A stretch of DNA of 35,541 bases, from contig CAZHZT010000055.1 of NCBI GenBank assembly GCA_964537285.1, positions 1 through 35,541 on the forward strand, in the 5' to 3' direction. The position numbers were made by a program, and so were the translations under genes. Positions 25,807 to 33,913 of the stretch are shown piece after piece (position 1 is the stretch's first letter; every line of letters starts with the position of its first letter). The notes beneath the pieces were generated by a model. The model did not search any database. It saw only the letters and a program-made list of their open reading frames with translations, and was not told the origin of the DNA. The stretch comes from CAZHZT01 sp964537285 (GTDB taxonomy: Bacteria; Bacteroidota; Bacteroidia; Chitinophagales; Saprospiraceae).

Positions 25807-25836
25807 AAAGCAAATTCTTAAAGTTCGTTATCAAAA

Positions 25837-25857
25837 AGGCCGTACAGCCTGTTTTTT
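25837..25857 (+). terminator. Weak rho-independent terminator
   Basis: AGGC-CGTACA-GCCT followed by G and seven T, 30 bp after the OMP-like stop. The stem is only 4-5 bp. Confidence 0.4.
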
Positions 25858-25952
25858 TAACACAGTTTTATCAATTTACCCGTGATTTTTTTGACGCTAA
25901 CTTCGTTATAAATATGGTTTTTAGTTCTTTAGTTTCCCTTTTATTAAAACAA

Positions 25953-27413
25953 ATGACAATGAGACCACTATTACTTATTTCTCTATTTTTATTGGTTCAG
26001 TCGCTTAATGCGCAAACGGACTCCTATAAATTCTTTTTTGATAATATTGAAAAAAAGGTTACCCGCGTAGTTCAAGACAGTATGGCAGAGTGGTTACAGA
26101 AGGGCGAATTTGAAACCTCTCAACAATATGCCACAAGAACATCTAATAAGGACCTTCAAGTACAGCGGTTTACAGAAAAAGCAATCGGCCTTATCATGCA
26201 AGAACACATTGAACGAATTAATTTCAAGAATTACACTGTTTCTTCTTATGATGCGGACGCTCAAAGCTATAAAATCACGCTGGATTTGGCCGGAGAGTTT
26301 ATCCTGCCTGTTCCGTTGGCCAATAAAGAAGCTGTAAAATTTAAAGAAAATCAAAATAATCTCAGCTTTAGCAACCCCAATTTTGCTATTCAAAACAACA
26401 ACTGGATCCTTTCTTATATAGAAGTAATCTCCGGAAATAAAACCTATACCTACGATATTACTCAAGCCGCTGAATACAATGAAAATGACTATTTCGCCGT
26501 GTCCATGTCCGATATTGAAGATATTAATATTTCGCTGCCGAATGATGGAAGCAGCATGCCTTCCCCAAATAAAAAAAATTATGAAGACCTGGACCAAGGT
26601 TACGTGATTAATGATAATATACCGATTACAACGACTAAAAATAAGGATGCAATTGCTGTAATTATTGGCAATCGCCGTTATCAAAACACTAAATGGGTCA
26701 ATTTTGCTGAAAATGATGCCCGGATAATGAAAGAGTACCTCATAAAGACACTTGGATTTAGAGAAGGTAATATTTTCTTAGAAATAGATGCTACCAAAGG
26801 TACTTTCGAAAATTATTTCGGAACGGCTTCTATTTATAAGGGTAAACTTTACAGTGCCATCAAGGAAGATGTTTCCGATGTTTTTATTTTTTATTCCGGC
26901 CACGGAGCACCTAGTGTGAACAACAAAAAAGGTTATTTTATTCCGGTAGAGTGCGACCCTAAACGGGTAGAACTCTCAGGCTACTCCCTTGACCTGTTTT
27001 ATAATAACCTGATTAAAATGCAAGCCAAATCCATCACAGTGGTCTTAGATGCTTGTTTTTCCGGAGCAGAAGTGCTGGAAGATATTTCTCCCATTCGCGT
27101 CAAACAGGCCCAAACCGTTGTGAATGACTCCAGAAGTATGATCTTCTCTTCTTCCTCAAACGAAGAAGTGTCTTCGTGGTACAATGCCAAAAAACACGGC
27201 CTCTTCACTTACTTCTTCCTAAAAGGCATTCACAACTTAAATGCCGACCGCAACAAAGACAATAAACTTACTTATGCAGAGCTCTTTAGCTACATCGCTA
27301 ATAAAACAGAAGGCGTGCCTTATTACGCCCGAAGGTTACACAGTATAGATCAAACCCCTACCCGCTTTGGCGGAAGAAATGGGGAGGATGTTTTTATTGA
27401 TTTAAGCAATTAA
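25953..27413 (+). CDS. Exported caspase-family (C14-like) protease, caspase 1
   Basis: 486 aa from the ATG at 25953 (an upstream in-frame ATG at 25914 would only lengthen the region before the signal peptide MTMRPLLLISLFLLVQSLNAQ). An N-terminal ~190-residue beta-rich domain (EWLQKGEFETSQQYATRT onward) is of a kind I have seen in Bacteroidota caspase proteins but cannot name. The C-terminal caspase p20-like domain starts at AIAVIIGNRRY (about 231). Catalytic dyad: H317 in FYSGHGAP and C368 in LDACFSG, both intact. A p10-like tail ends at the C-terminus. Followed 41 bp later by the LPP20-like gene. With the signal peptide the enzyme should work in the periplasm or outside, which is unusual for defence caspases. 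Confidence 0.9.
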   Translation: MTMRPLLLISLFLLVQSLNAQTDSYKFFFDNIEKKVTRVVQDSMAEWLQKGEFETSQQYATRTSNKDLQVQRFTEKAIGLIMQEHIERINFKNYTVSSYDADAQSYKITLDLAGEFILPVPLANKEAVKFKENQNNLSFSNPNFAIQNNNWILSYIEVISGNKTYTYDITQAAEYNENDYFAVSMSDIEDINISLPNDGSSMPSPNKKNYEDLDQGYVINDNIPITTTKNKDAIAVIIGNRRYQNTKWVNFAENDARIMKEYLIKTLGFREGNIFLEIDATKGTFENYFGTASIYKGKLYSAIKEDVSDVFIFYSGHGAPSVNNKKGYFIPVECDPKRVELSGYSLDLFYNNLIKMQAKSITVVLDACFSGAEVLEDISPIRVKQAQTVVNDSRSMIFSSSSNEEVSSWYNAKKHGLFTYFFLKGIHNLNADRNKDNKLTYAELFSYIANKTEGVPYYARRLHSIDQTPTRFGGRNGEDVFIDLSN

Positions 27414-27454
27414 TGCGTTTTATTAATTTTTTTTAATTTTTAAATCTAATTCAG

Positions 27455-28132
27455 ATGAAAATTTTGAAAATCACTTTGCTTTCAGTGCTGGCACTTCTAC
27501 TCACAGCAAGTTTTTCAAATGACCTTCTCGCTCAAAAAAGCAATAAGGATATTGTAAAACAAGTTAAGAAAGAACTCAAAGACAAGCCTCTAAAAATCGC
27601 TAAGAAAGAAGCTAAAAGGCTTAAAAAACAAGGCTATTATGTCCCTCCGGGAAAATTACCTTTAATGGAGCAGCTGGAAAAATCTTACATCAAACAAGCT
27701 GAAGACGACGAAAATGGCATTCCAAGATGGATTACTGGCGAAGCCACTTCCATTGCCAACACCAAAATTGCTGCTAAAAACCAAGCTATCGAAGCAGCAA
27801 AACTTGAACTGGCCGGCAAACTGGAAACAACCATCGTTGGCCTCGTAGAAAACAGCTTCGCTAATAACCAAATAAATATGGAAGAAGCAGCGTCCCTGAC
27901 AAAAACCGTGACGGCCTCCAAAAATGTGATCTCTCAAAAAATCGGTCGCATTATCGTCCTTTTGGAAGCTTACAGAGATCTGGATAACAAAAACGTAGAA
28001 GCTACAATGACCATCGCTTACAGCTTTGACACTGCCCTACAACAGGCAAGAGAAACACTTCGTGAAGAACTAGAAGAAGATGCTGAAGATCTTCACAACA
28101 AATTAGATAAAATTCTAGATTTGGATAACTAA
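27455..28132 (+). CDS. Exported LPP20-like hypothetical protein
   Basis: 225 aa, signal peptide KITLLSVLALLLTASFSNDLLAQ. It is rich in lysine and alanine. The central part (PRWITGEATSIANTKIAAKNQAIEAAKLELAGKL) resembles the LPP20 lipoprotein family (ARGEA...A..A..A..LA pattern), and the C-terminus (LREELEEDAEDLHNKLDKIL) is an acidic coiled coil. No lipobox cysteine is seen, so it should be soluble periplasmic rather than a lipoprotein. It lies 41 bp after caspase 1 and is likely cotranscribed with it. LPP20-like and DUF4384-like proteins often accompany exported caspases in this phylum, as I recall; their role is unknown. Confidence 0.7.
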   Translation: MKILKITLLSVLALLLTASFSNDLLAQKSNKDIVKQVKKELKDKPLKIAKKEAKRLKKQGYYVPPGKLPLMEQLEKSYIKQAEDDENGIPRWITGEATSIANTKIAAKNQAIEAAKLELAGKLETTIVGLVENSFANNQINMEEAASLTKTVTASKNVISQKIGRIIVLLEAYRDLDNKNVEATMTIAYSFDTALQQARETLREELEEDAEDLHNKLDKILDLDN

Positions 28133-28142
28133 CCCAAGTTGA

Positions 28143-28182
28143 GGTAAAACGGGAAATGGAAATTTTTCCCTTCCCGTTTACC
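28143..28182. repeat. Imperfect hairpin between LPP20-like and DUF4384-like genes
   Basis: GGTAAAACGGGAA pairs with TTCCCGTTTACC with one bulged A, around a 15-nt loop. It starts 10 bp after the LPP20-like stop and may partially terminate or stabilise the transcript. The heptamer array at 28174-28229 begins inside its right arm. Confidence 0.55.
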
Positions 28183-28229
28183 CTTAACTGTCAACCGTTA
28201 TTCGTTATTCGTTTACCGTTAACCGTAAA
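28174..28229 (+). repeat. Heptanucleotide array, 8 units, upstream of the DUF4384-like gene
   Basis: Eight 7-mers of form (C/T)CGTTNN: CCGTTTA, CCCTTAA, CTGTCAA, CCGTTAT, TCGTTAT, TCGTTTA, CCGTTAA, CCGTAAA. The array ends in an A-run 8 bp before the ATG at 28237. The array at 32935-32990 has the same unit count, period and CCGTAAA end. Confidence 0.75.
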
Positions 28230-28236
28230 AAGTAAT

Positions 28237-29124
28237 ATGAAACTAATTTTTACCTCCTTCTTTATTTTTATAATATTTGCAGGCCTTCGTGCTCAATCCA
28301 AAGAAAAGGTCAAAACCATAAAAGCGAGGGTTACCCAACAAGCAGAAATCCTTCCCAACAAGCATATGGAGGAAATTAAGCAGGACCTCATCGACCTAGC
28401 TAAGCAAACAGCGATCTCACAACAGTTCGGAACCGCAATTTATAAAGCCTCCGGAAGCTCAACAAGCTTTACCAATGATAATGGCCAGATTAAAGGCAAA
28501 GAAAACTTCGAATCCATTGCTAATTCTTATATCAAAGGAAAATGGATCGAAACAACTAAAGTGGAATGCGAACGCATTCCCGCTGAAAATAAAAACAGAT
28601 ACCCTTGGCTTAGTTGCACAGTAGAAGGCAAAATTGCCGAAATATCCTCCCCACCCATCAATCTGTTGGTGGAACCAATGAGCTGTTTGCAAAAAGGATG
28701 TGAACGCACAGACTTCATCGGTGAAAGTGACTTTTTTCTTCATTTTAAAAGCCCGGCCAAAGGCTATGTAGCTGTTTATTTATCCGCTAGAGCGGATGAA
28801 ATAGTGCAGTGCCTGCTCCCCGAAACTCGTATGGGTAAAGAAACCAGCGCCGTCAACGTGGAGGCCGATAAAGATTATTATTTCTTCCAACACGCTGGTT
28901 ACCAGCTTTACTCTGAAAGAGACTTTGAATTAGACTTGTTTTACGTCATTTTTTCTACAGAACCCTTTTTCAAACCTATTTTAGAAGAAGCCATACCAGA
29001 CGAAGATGGCTTTATCTTCCCCAGGGAACTTTCCATTCCGAGTTTCGAAAAGTGGCTGGGCGCGATGCGTTCTCAGCAGAAAAATGTTCAGGTGAAAGAA
29101 ATCGTCATCACCCTCAGAAATTGA
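28237..29124 (+). CDS. Exported DUF4384-like hypothetical protein
   Basis: 295 aa from the ATG at 28237. A longer frame from 28156 would translate the heptamer repeat, so it is rejected. Signal peptide LIFTSFFIFIIFAGLRAQ. The N-terminal half (about 30-150) resembles a regulator-like mixed domain. The C-terminal half (about 155-260: FFLHFKSPAKGYVAVYLSA, IVQCLLPETRMGK, VEADKDYYFF) has the strand pattern of DUF4384, a beta domain often fused to or encoded beside caspase-like proteases. Its end overlaps the convergent WD40 gene by 11 bp. Third in the plus-strand caspase 1 group. Confidence 0.7.
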   Translation: MKLIFTSFFIFIIFAGLRAQSKEKVKTIKARVTQQAEILPNKHMEEIKQDLIDLAKQTAISQQFGTAIYKASGSSTSFTNDNGQIKGKENFESIANSYIKGKWIETTKVECERIPAENKNRYPWLSCTVEGKIAEISSPPINLLVEPMSCLQKGCERTDFIGESDFFLHFKSPAKGYVAVYLSARADEIVQCLLPETRMGKETSAVNVEADKDYYFFQHAGYQLYSERDFELDLFYVIFSTEPFFKPILEEAIPDEDGFIFPRELSIPSFEKWLGAMRSQQKNVQVKEIVITLRN

Positions 29125-30469
29125 GTTTAATCGCTCCACTGCGCTCCATATCTGTCCGGATAGAAAAAACCCGGTCTACGCGCCCGTCATTGACGGTTAC
29201 AGCAACGGTATTGGGGGAGATTTCCCCTTCGTTTAGCGCATGGATAAGAACGTAGTTTTTTCCTTTGTTAAGTTTTATAAAAACACTTGTTTTAGTACGT
29301 TCCAACTTGTGATTTTCGAGTATCCATTCACCATTAAAAAAGACCGAAATAGAGTCATTATCCAGTTTTTCCTGATCCCAGAACAGCAATTCGATTTCCT
29401 GGTTCTCTACTTTCATCTGATGCTGTAATTCAATTTTACGATCCCCAAAATCTTTTGGGCGCTCTTTTTTCTCTATTTCTTCATCGGGTAATTTGCGAGA
29501 CCATAAATTAACCAGTCCGTCCCGTCCGCCGGTTACGATATAGTTTCCATCCACGGAATAGGCGAAAGCGACGACTTCTGCTTCATGTGCTCCCAACTCC
29601 TGAATAACTTTTTGCTCTCTTACGGACCATAGTTTGGTAATACTGCCCGAGTTACCCGTAACCAGAAACTCTCCGTCTCCCGAAAAAGCCATATTACTGG
29701 TTCCTTTTTTATTCGTGGCAGAAAGATTGAGCGTTGATTTCTTTTTATCAAAGTTCCAGAATTGTACCTCCCCACCATATCCCCAGGCGGCTAATTCTTC
29801 TCTCTCTGGTCGAAAAGCAACTTCACACACATAGTCATCAAAAGAATTCTTTTGAGCCAAAGACCACTTTTTTTCCTTATTTTGGAAAGGAATAAAATGC
29901 ATTTTATTGGCGCTGGCCACCACAAGATGCTTTTCATCAGGCGATACCAGTCCACAAGTCAAAGCATATTCTTCTGATTCAAAGACCTGCTCGGTTTTAC
30001 CGGTACTTAAGTTGGCTTTAATCACTTCAAGATTGTAGCCCCCATAATAAATAGTTTGGCCATCCGGCGCAAAAACGATGAAAGTTGGTTCATTACCCTT
30101 CAAATTATCGTACAGATCCAGGCGGGTATTTCGAAATGTTTTTTCAACCTTCATGGTTTTCATATCCCATATCTTAATCGTTCCGTCATAGCTTGCCGTT
30201 CCCATTTTATCTGCATCCTTGCTGAAAGTGATATGAGTGATAAGGCCGTCATGGTCGTTGAGCTTTTTTATAGCCCTGCCTGTATGCATATCCCAGGAAA
30301 TGATAAGTCCGGATTCATCCCCACTGAAAATGCGGTTATCTTCGGGGCGAAAAGCAACGTAGCTTACAGGTGCTTCATGCCCTTCGTAGGTACGAATCCA
30401 TTCGAAGGGCTGAGCCAGTGAAGCGTTTAATAAAAATAGGCAAAAGAATAAAATAAGATTCCTTTTCAT
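29114..30469 (-). CDS. Exported WD40 beta-propeller protein
   Basis: 451 aa, signal peptide MKRNLILFFCLFLLNASLAQ. About seven WD40 repeats span residues 25-330, clearest as GHEAPVSYVAFRPEDNRIF..WD, DHDGLITHITFSKDADKMG..WD, STSNMAFSGDGEFLVTG..WS-like and AHEAEVVAFAYSVDGNYIV..WS, giving a protein-binding propeller. A C-terminal beta domain (about 345-440; DNDSISVFFNGEWI, NYVLIHALNEGEISPNT) occurs in many secreted Bacteroidota proteins and is of unknown function. Convergent with the DUF4384-like gene (11-bp overlap). A terminator upstream (30501-30551) separates it from the LVIVD gene, so it may have its own promoter. Possible scaffold or sensor for the neighbouring caspases, by analogy with WD40-caspase pairs; inference. 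Confidence 0.87.
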   Translation of the reverse strand: MKRNLILFFCLFLLNASLAQPFEWIRTYEGHEAPVSYVAFRPEDNRIFSGDESGLIISWDMHTGRAIKKLNDHDGLITHITFSKDADKMGTASYDGTIKIWDMKTMKVEKTFRNTRLDLYDNLKGNEPTFIVFAPDGQTIYYGGYNLEVIKANLSTGKTEQVFESEEYALTCGLVSPDEKHLVVASANKMHFIPFQNKEKKWSLAQKNSFDDYVCEVAFRPEREELAAWGYGGEVQFWNFDKKKSTLNLSATNKKGTSNMAFSGDGEFLVTGNSGSITKLWSVREQKVIQELGAHEAEVVAFAYSVDGNYIVTGGRDGLVNLWSRKLPDEEIEKKERPKDFGDRKIELQHQMKVENQEIELLFWDQEKLDNDSISVFFNGEWILENHKLERTKTSVFIKLNKGKNYVLIHALNEGEISPNTVAVTVNDGRVDRVFSIRTDMERSGAIKLNF

Positions 30470-30500
30470 AAGAATGAATTATTTAAAAACCTCAACAAGC

Positions 30501-30551
30501 AACACAAAAAAGAAGAAGCTGCCTCTAATTAGGCCAGAAGCAGGCTTCTTC
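30501..30551 (-). terminator. Rho-independent terminator of the LVIVD gene
   Basis: Read on minus: GAAGAAGC (30551-30544) pairs with GCTTCTTC (30519-30512), followed directly by TTTTTTGTGTT. A good stem plus U-tract 30 bp after the LVIVD stop. Confidence 0.7.
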
Positions 30552-30580
30552 GGTACAAAAGAAAGTTGTATGCTTGGATT

Positions 30581-31669
30581 CTAAAACTCTAAAGCAAATT
30601 CTCCCAGCTTGGTTAATGACCCCGTCGCTGTATAGCGGTACTGACTAATATTATCGCCACTTACCACAATCAATTCTCTCCTATCCGGGCGAACGATCAA
30701 ATCATAAGCTCGCCCCGAAGTGTTCTCACTTCCAAGGATTCGTATTCCTTGCGGGTTCGTGACATCCAGTATTTTTAGCCCTGCATCTCCATCGCATATA
30801 AAAGCAAGGTTCCCGTCAATTCCAAGGCCGTGCGGATTAGACAATTGAAAATTCCCGATAGATCTTGGAGTTGATGCATTGGATAGATCAATTACATGTA
30901 GCTGATTTACGGGCATCCGATTGTTGCATCTCGAGCCACTTCTTACCGTAGCATAAGCTCTTCCTCCATCCGCAACTACCGGATCACAACCAGTAAGGTG
31001 CTCATACCGACCTTCCAGACGTGGACGTTCCGGGTTATCAAGGGAATAAATCAAGACACCATCCGGCATACCTAAATACAATCGATTGGACTCTACAAAG
31101 GCGGTCTCTATATCTCCTCCATTTTCAACACTCACACTACTTTTTTGGGCCGGCTCCTCCGGATCTTTTACATCAAAAACATGGATCTGATTTGGATTTA
31201 CGGCATACAAATATCTTGGAGATTCAGGATTATCAAAGGTAAAACAAGCCATTGAACCACCTTGAGTTACTAAACCGCCGGGATTAGAGGGAATATCGCC
31301 AATTCCCATCTGCATATTATCCAGATTCGCATAATTGGGAAATAAACCCTCAAACCGAGCTTTTTCTACTAATTCCTGATTATTAATGTAGGCTTCCCAA
31401 TCAAATACGACCAAATCTTCAAAATGATTGGCAAACATTAAATTATCAATGACAGCCATATCCATATTTCCGGGAATACCCACAAAGCCAATAGATTCCG
31501 GCCTTCTGGTATTGGAGTTATCCATCACCTGCACCCCTCTGCCCGGAGCATTGATAAATAGCTGGCTTCCATGAATCCAGATTTTCCCGGCATTGGATGA
31601 ATAATCCATTTGGGCAAAGCATGTCAGTGTTAGAGCTGAAAGTATAAAAGTAAAAAGTATTTTGTTCAT
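30581..31669 (-). CDS. Exported LVIVD-repeat beta-propeller protein
   Basis: 362 aa from the ATG at 31669 (MNKILFTFILSALTLTCFAQ signal peptide). The frame is open 24 codons further upstream only because it translates a perfect hairpin. LVIVD-type repeats are visible throughout (VGIPGNMDMAVIDNLMFAN..DLVVFD, YAVNPNQIHVFDVKDPEEP, LHVIDLSNASTPRSIG, LKILDVTNPQGIRILG), forming a secreted or surface propeller of unknown ligand. It lies downstream of caspase 2 on the same strand with a 25-bp perfect hairpin between them, and ends in a good terminator. Confidence 0.87.
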   Translation of the reverse strand: MNKILFTFILSALTLTCFAQMDYSSNAGKIWIHGSQLFINAPGRGVQVMDNSNTRRPESIGFVGIPGNMDMAVIDNLMFANHFEDLVVFDWEAYINNQELVEKARFEGLFPNYANLDNMQMGIGDIPSNPGGLVTQGGSMACFTFDNPESPRYLYAVNPNQIHVFDVKDPEEPAQKSSVSVENGGDIETAFVESNRLYLGMPDGVLIYSLDNPERPRLEGRYEHLTGCDPVVADGGRAYATVRSGSRCNNRMPVNQLHVIDLSNASTPRSIGNFQLSNPHGLGIDGNLAFICDGDAGLKILDVTNPQGIRILGSENTSGRAYDLIVRPDRRELIVVSGDNISQYRYTATGSLTKLGEFALEF

Positions 31670-31688
31670 GATTAATAGTTTTGTTTGG

Positions 31689-31744
31689 GAGATGGTCGTT
31701 TTACTGATTTTTTCGAAGAAAAAAATCAGTAAAACGACCATCTC
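31689..31744. repeat. Perfect 25-bp stem hairpin between caspase 2 and the LVIVD gene
   Basis: Arms 31689-31713 and 31720-31744 are fully complementary, with a 6-nt loop CGAAGA. The stem starts GAGATGGTCG and ends in six T. It lies 18 bp after the caspase 2 stop and 20 bp before the LVIVD ATG. No other copy is in the window. Confidence 0.9.
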
Positions 31745-31761
31745 TCCGATAAAGAATTGAG

Positions 31762-32763
31762 TTAATTATTTTCTTTCTCTACATACTTTATGGTAGGATA
31801 CTTAATTTCTGTGCCATCGAACAATTCTTTTTTTGGAAATTGTAAAGCTGACTCTTTTTTTCCCTTACGTTTTTTTCTATGGTTTTGAGCCAGAGGTTCC
31901 TCATTATCCGGTATAAGCTTGGCGGGAGTACCTATATATCCAACATCATAAATTGGAACCTGCCCATTTATATCACGGGTACGTGCGCGAGAATCATTAA
32001 GGATGCTCCCCCAATCAGGAGTTTCACTGCAATCATCAACAGCATCATTAAATGATTGGAGGAATTGATTAAAAAAGATCCCTCCTGTAAGACCAGAAGT
32101 GTAGGAAAGCTGGCCGCGTTGGCTGGAAGCGCCGATTATATCTCCACGGACGTCCGCAAACAGTTCCAGAAAATTTTCCGTACACGCATTCATTGCCCGA
32201 TAAGACTCAGGTATCGGCAGTTCTTCCAGCCCATTACATAACTCTCCTAACGTTATAGTAAATCGCGCGCCTTTGCTCAACAATACTTCGTGGATATCTT
32301 TTTCTAAGGACATGCGGAATTGGTTGAAACCGGAACGGGTAAACTCTTTGCTCGTCGGGTGCATGGCAAAAACCGGGTATTTCAATACATTTTCATTATA
32401 ATTAAACCCGTGACCTGTGCCATAGAACACAAGAATTGTATTGTCCGGATCATCCAATTCCAGTTGATTAATATAGGCCTGGACGTTATCTTTATTGTAA
32501 TCCATCCCTTCTATACGGGTAACATCCGCCTTGATCTTTGTAACATCCGAAACTTCTTCGATCCATTTCTCGAAATGGTTTAAACTAATTTCACAGGCTT
32601 TTCCAATATCAAAAATTTTAGTTTGCCCAACTCCAATAGCTACAATTTGCATATCCTTTGGCTTTGTCTGAGCATTTAATGCCGGGGCGAAAAGGAATAA
32701 TAAAACAAAAGGTAATAGAAATCTTAGAACATCTCTATTGTTGAAAGATGAATAGAAAATCAT
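31762..32763 (-). CDS. Exported caspase-family (C14-like) protease, caspase 2
   Basis: 333 aa, signal peptide near the N-terminus (FLLPFVLLFLFAPALNAQ). The caspase p20-like domain starts at MQIVAIGVGQTKIF (about 38). Catalytic dyad: H118 in FYGTGHGF and C176 in ITLGELCNGLE, where the family usually has D(A/S)C. Position and spacing fit, so the protease is probably active. The C-terminal ~60 residues are basic and low in complexity (HRKKRKGKKE). It differs clearly from caspase 1 and lacks its N-terminal domain. Upstream is the LysM gene, downstream the LVIVD propeller. The upstream 149-bp gap holds a fragment of the 110-bp palindrome. Confidence 0.83.
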   Translation of the reverse strand: MIFYSSFNNRDVLRFLLPFVLLFLFAPALNAQTKPKDMQIVAIGVGQTKIFDIGKACEISLNHFEKWIEEVSDVTKIKADVTRIEGMDYNKDNVQAYINQLELDDPDNTILVFYGTGHGFNYNENVLKYPVFAMHPTSKEFTRSGFNQFRMSLEKDIHEVLLSKGARFTITLGELCNGLEELPIPESYRAMNACTENFLELFADVRGDIIGASSQRGQLSYTSGLTGGIFFNQFLQSFNDAVDDCSETPDWGSILNDSRARTRDINGQVPIYDVGYIGTPAKLIPDNEEPLAQNHRKKRKGKKESALQFPKKELFDGTEIKYPTIKYVEKENN

Positions 32764-32792
32764 GATAATCTTTTTTTTATTTTTTAATTCTC

Positions 32793-32826
32793 GTTCTTTG
32801 ACAAATTGTGTGGAACTTCAAAATGA
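32793..32826 (+). repeat. Truncated end of a 110-bp palindromic element
   Basis: GTTCTTTGACA followed by the left-arm start GGAACTTCAAAATG (34 bp in total) matches 16428-16461; the sequence then departs (AATCATCTAG). It lies between caspase 2 and the LysM gene. Confidence 0.75.
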
Positions 32827-32912
32827 AATCATCTAGAACCACTATTTAATACTCTGCAACATAAGTTACTATGAATGAGGTGAATAAGGAGATATTTGTA
32901 AAAAACGGAACA

Positions 32913-33827
32913 CTAATTTCCGGTTCTCCCCCCTCCGTTTCCCGTTGACCGTTGACCGTTATCCGTTTCCCGTTTCCCGTTATCCGTAAAAAAATATCCT
33001 ACAATAACCTTATCACCTACATGCAGCATAGGCATTGGATCGGTGTTATTAAATTCAGCATAGTTAAGTTTCACTACTTCGTTTTGAGTGACCTTTTTAC
33101 CCAGTTTTTCCGTAGCATATTGGGCTACATGTGACCACCCCTCCCCTTTCTCCACAGTATAATAGATTGGTTTTGCCTGTTTCTTCACCAACAAGTCATC
33201 ATTGGAGCGTGCCTCAAATAAGGAGTTTTTAGCTTTGACTTTTAATGTTTTTTGCCCGAAGATATCATTATAAATATCATCAAACCCCTGAAAGTCCTCC
33301 CGTATATTAAATGTTATATAGTTAAAGTCTTCCCTATCCTCCGACGGGAAGTAGAAGCGCGTCATTTTGCAATTTAAGGATACTAAGGCAAACACGGTTT
33401 GCTCTTTAGCCATTAGCGCAAAAGCCATATCAGGGGTAAACAGGCAGAGGTTCTTAATATTTTTATCCTGAATATACGCCTCTGGTGAAGTTAGAATGGA
33501 AGCGATAGCCCCCTGTTGATCTGTAGTTATCTCAGCAGTATCGAGTATAGTGAAACCCTGTAAAATGCTCACTGCTTGGGCCTCTTCGGCTAAAAAATGC
33601 TCTAATTTAAAAGCCTCGATCTTTCGGACTTTAGTTAAGTTCTCAGCAACTTCTTCTCCTAGAAAAGCCTTGCCTGCGGAATCAATCGTCATCAGGCGTA
33701 CTTTTCTGGGATTATCCATGCTTATTAAGTCTTCTTCACTAGCTTTATCCTGTATTTGTGAAAAAGCGGGTGTGCTGCATAGTAGTGCGGCCAGAATCAT
33801 TTGTAAAATCAGATAGTATTTTTTCAT
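32913..33827 (-). CDS. Exported LysM-domain hypothetical protein with repeat-encoded C-terminus
   Basis: 304 aa from the ATG at 33827 (MKKYYLILQMILAALLCSTPAFS signal peptide begins there; the frame is open 16 codons upstream). Residues about 25-215 are not recognised. A single LysM module follows (about 218-282: IYYTVEKGEGWSHVAQYAT...MLHVGDKVIVGYFF), suggesting peptidoglycan binding. The last ~24 residues (TDNGKRETDNGQRSTGNGGG...) are translated from the heptamer array 32935-32990 and look like a replaced natural end. First gene of the minus-strand group with caspase 2. Confidence 0.75.
   Translation of the reverse strand: MKKYYLILQMILAALLCSTPAFSQIQDKASEEDLISMDNPRKVRLMTIDSAGKAFLGEEVAENLTKVRKIEAFKLEHFLAEEAQAVSILQGFTILDTAEITTDQQGAIASILTSPEAYIQDKNIKNLCLFTPDMAFALMAKEQTVFALVSLNCKMTRFYFPSEDREDFNYITFNIREDFQGFDDIYNDIFGQKTLKVKAKNSLFEARSNDDLLVKKQAKPIYYTVEKGEGWSHVAQYATEKLGKKVTQNEVVKLNYAEFNNTDPMPMLHVGDKVIVGYFFTDNGKRETDNGQRSTGNGGGRTGN
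32935..32990 (-). repeat. Heptanucleotide array, 8 units, encoding a protein C-terminus
   Basis: Plus strand: CCGTTTC, CCGTTGA, CCGTTGA, CCGTTAT, CCGTTTC, CCGTTTC, CCGTTAT, CCGTAAA. It lies inside the 3' end of the LysM gene, whose stop is 20 bp beyond. A change of unit number would shift the reading frame by one base per unit. Confidence 0.85.
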
Positions 33828-33913
33828 AGTGTATTTTTTTGATAGAACCGAAAAACACTTTAATAACCACAGCAATATTCAGGAGGTAACCAAGAAAATG
33901 AAATTTGTTTTTC

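Noticed and set aside
25953..32763. Type III CRISPR-associated caspase (TPR-CHAT) effector
   Set aside because: Both caspases have signal peptides, and no Cas or CARF proteins or repeat array are present.
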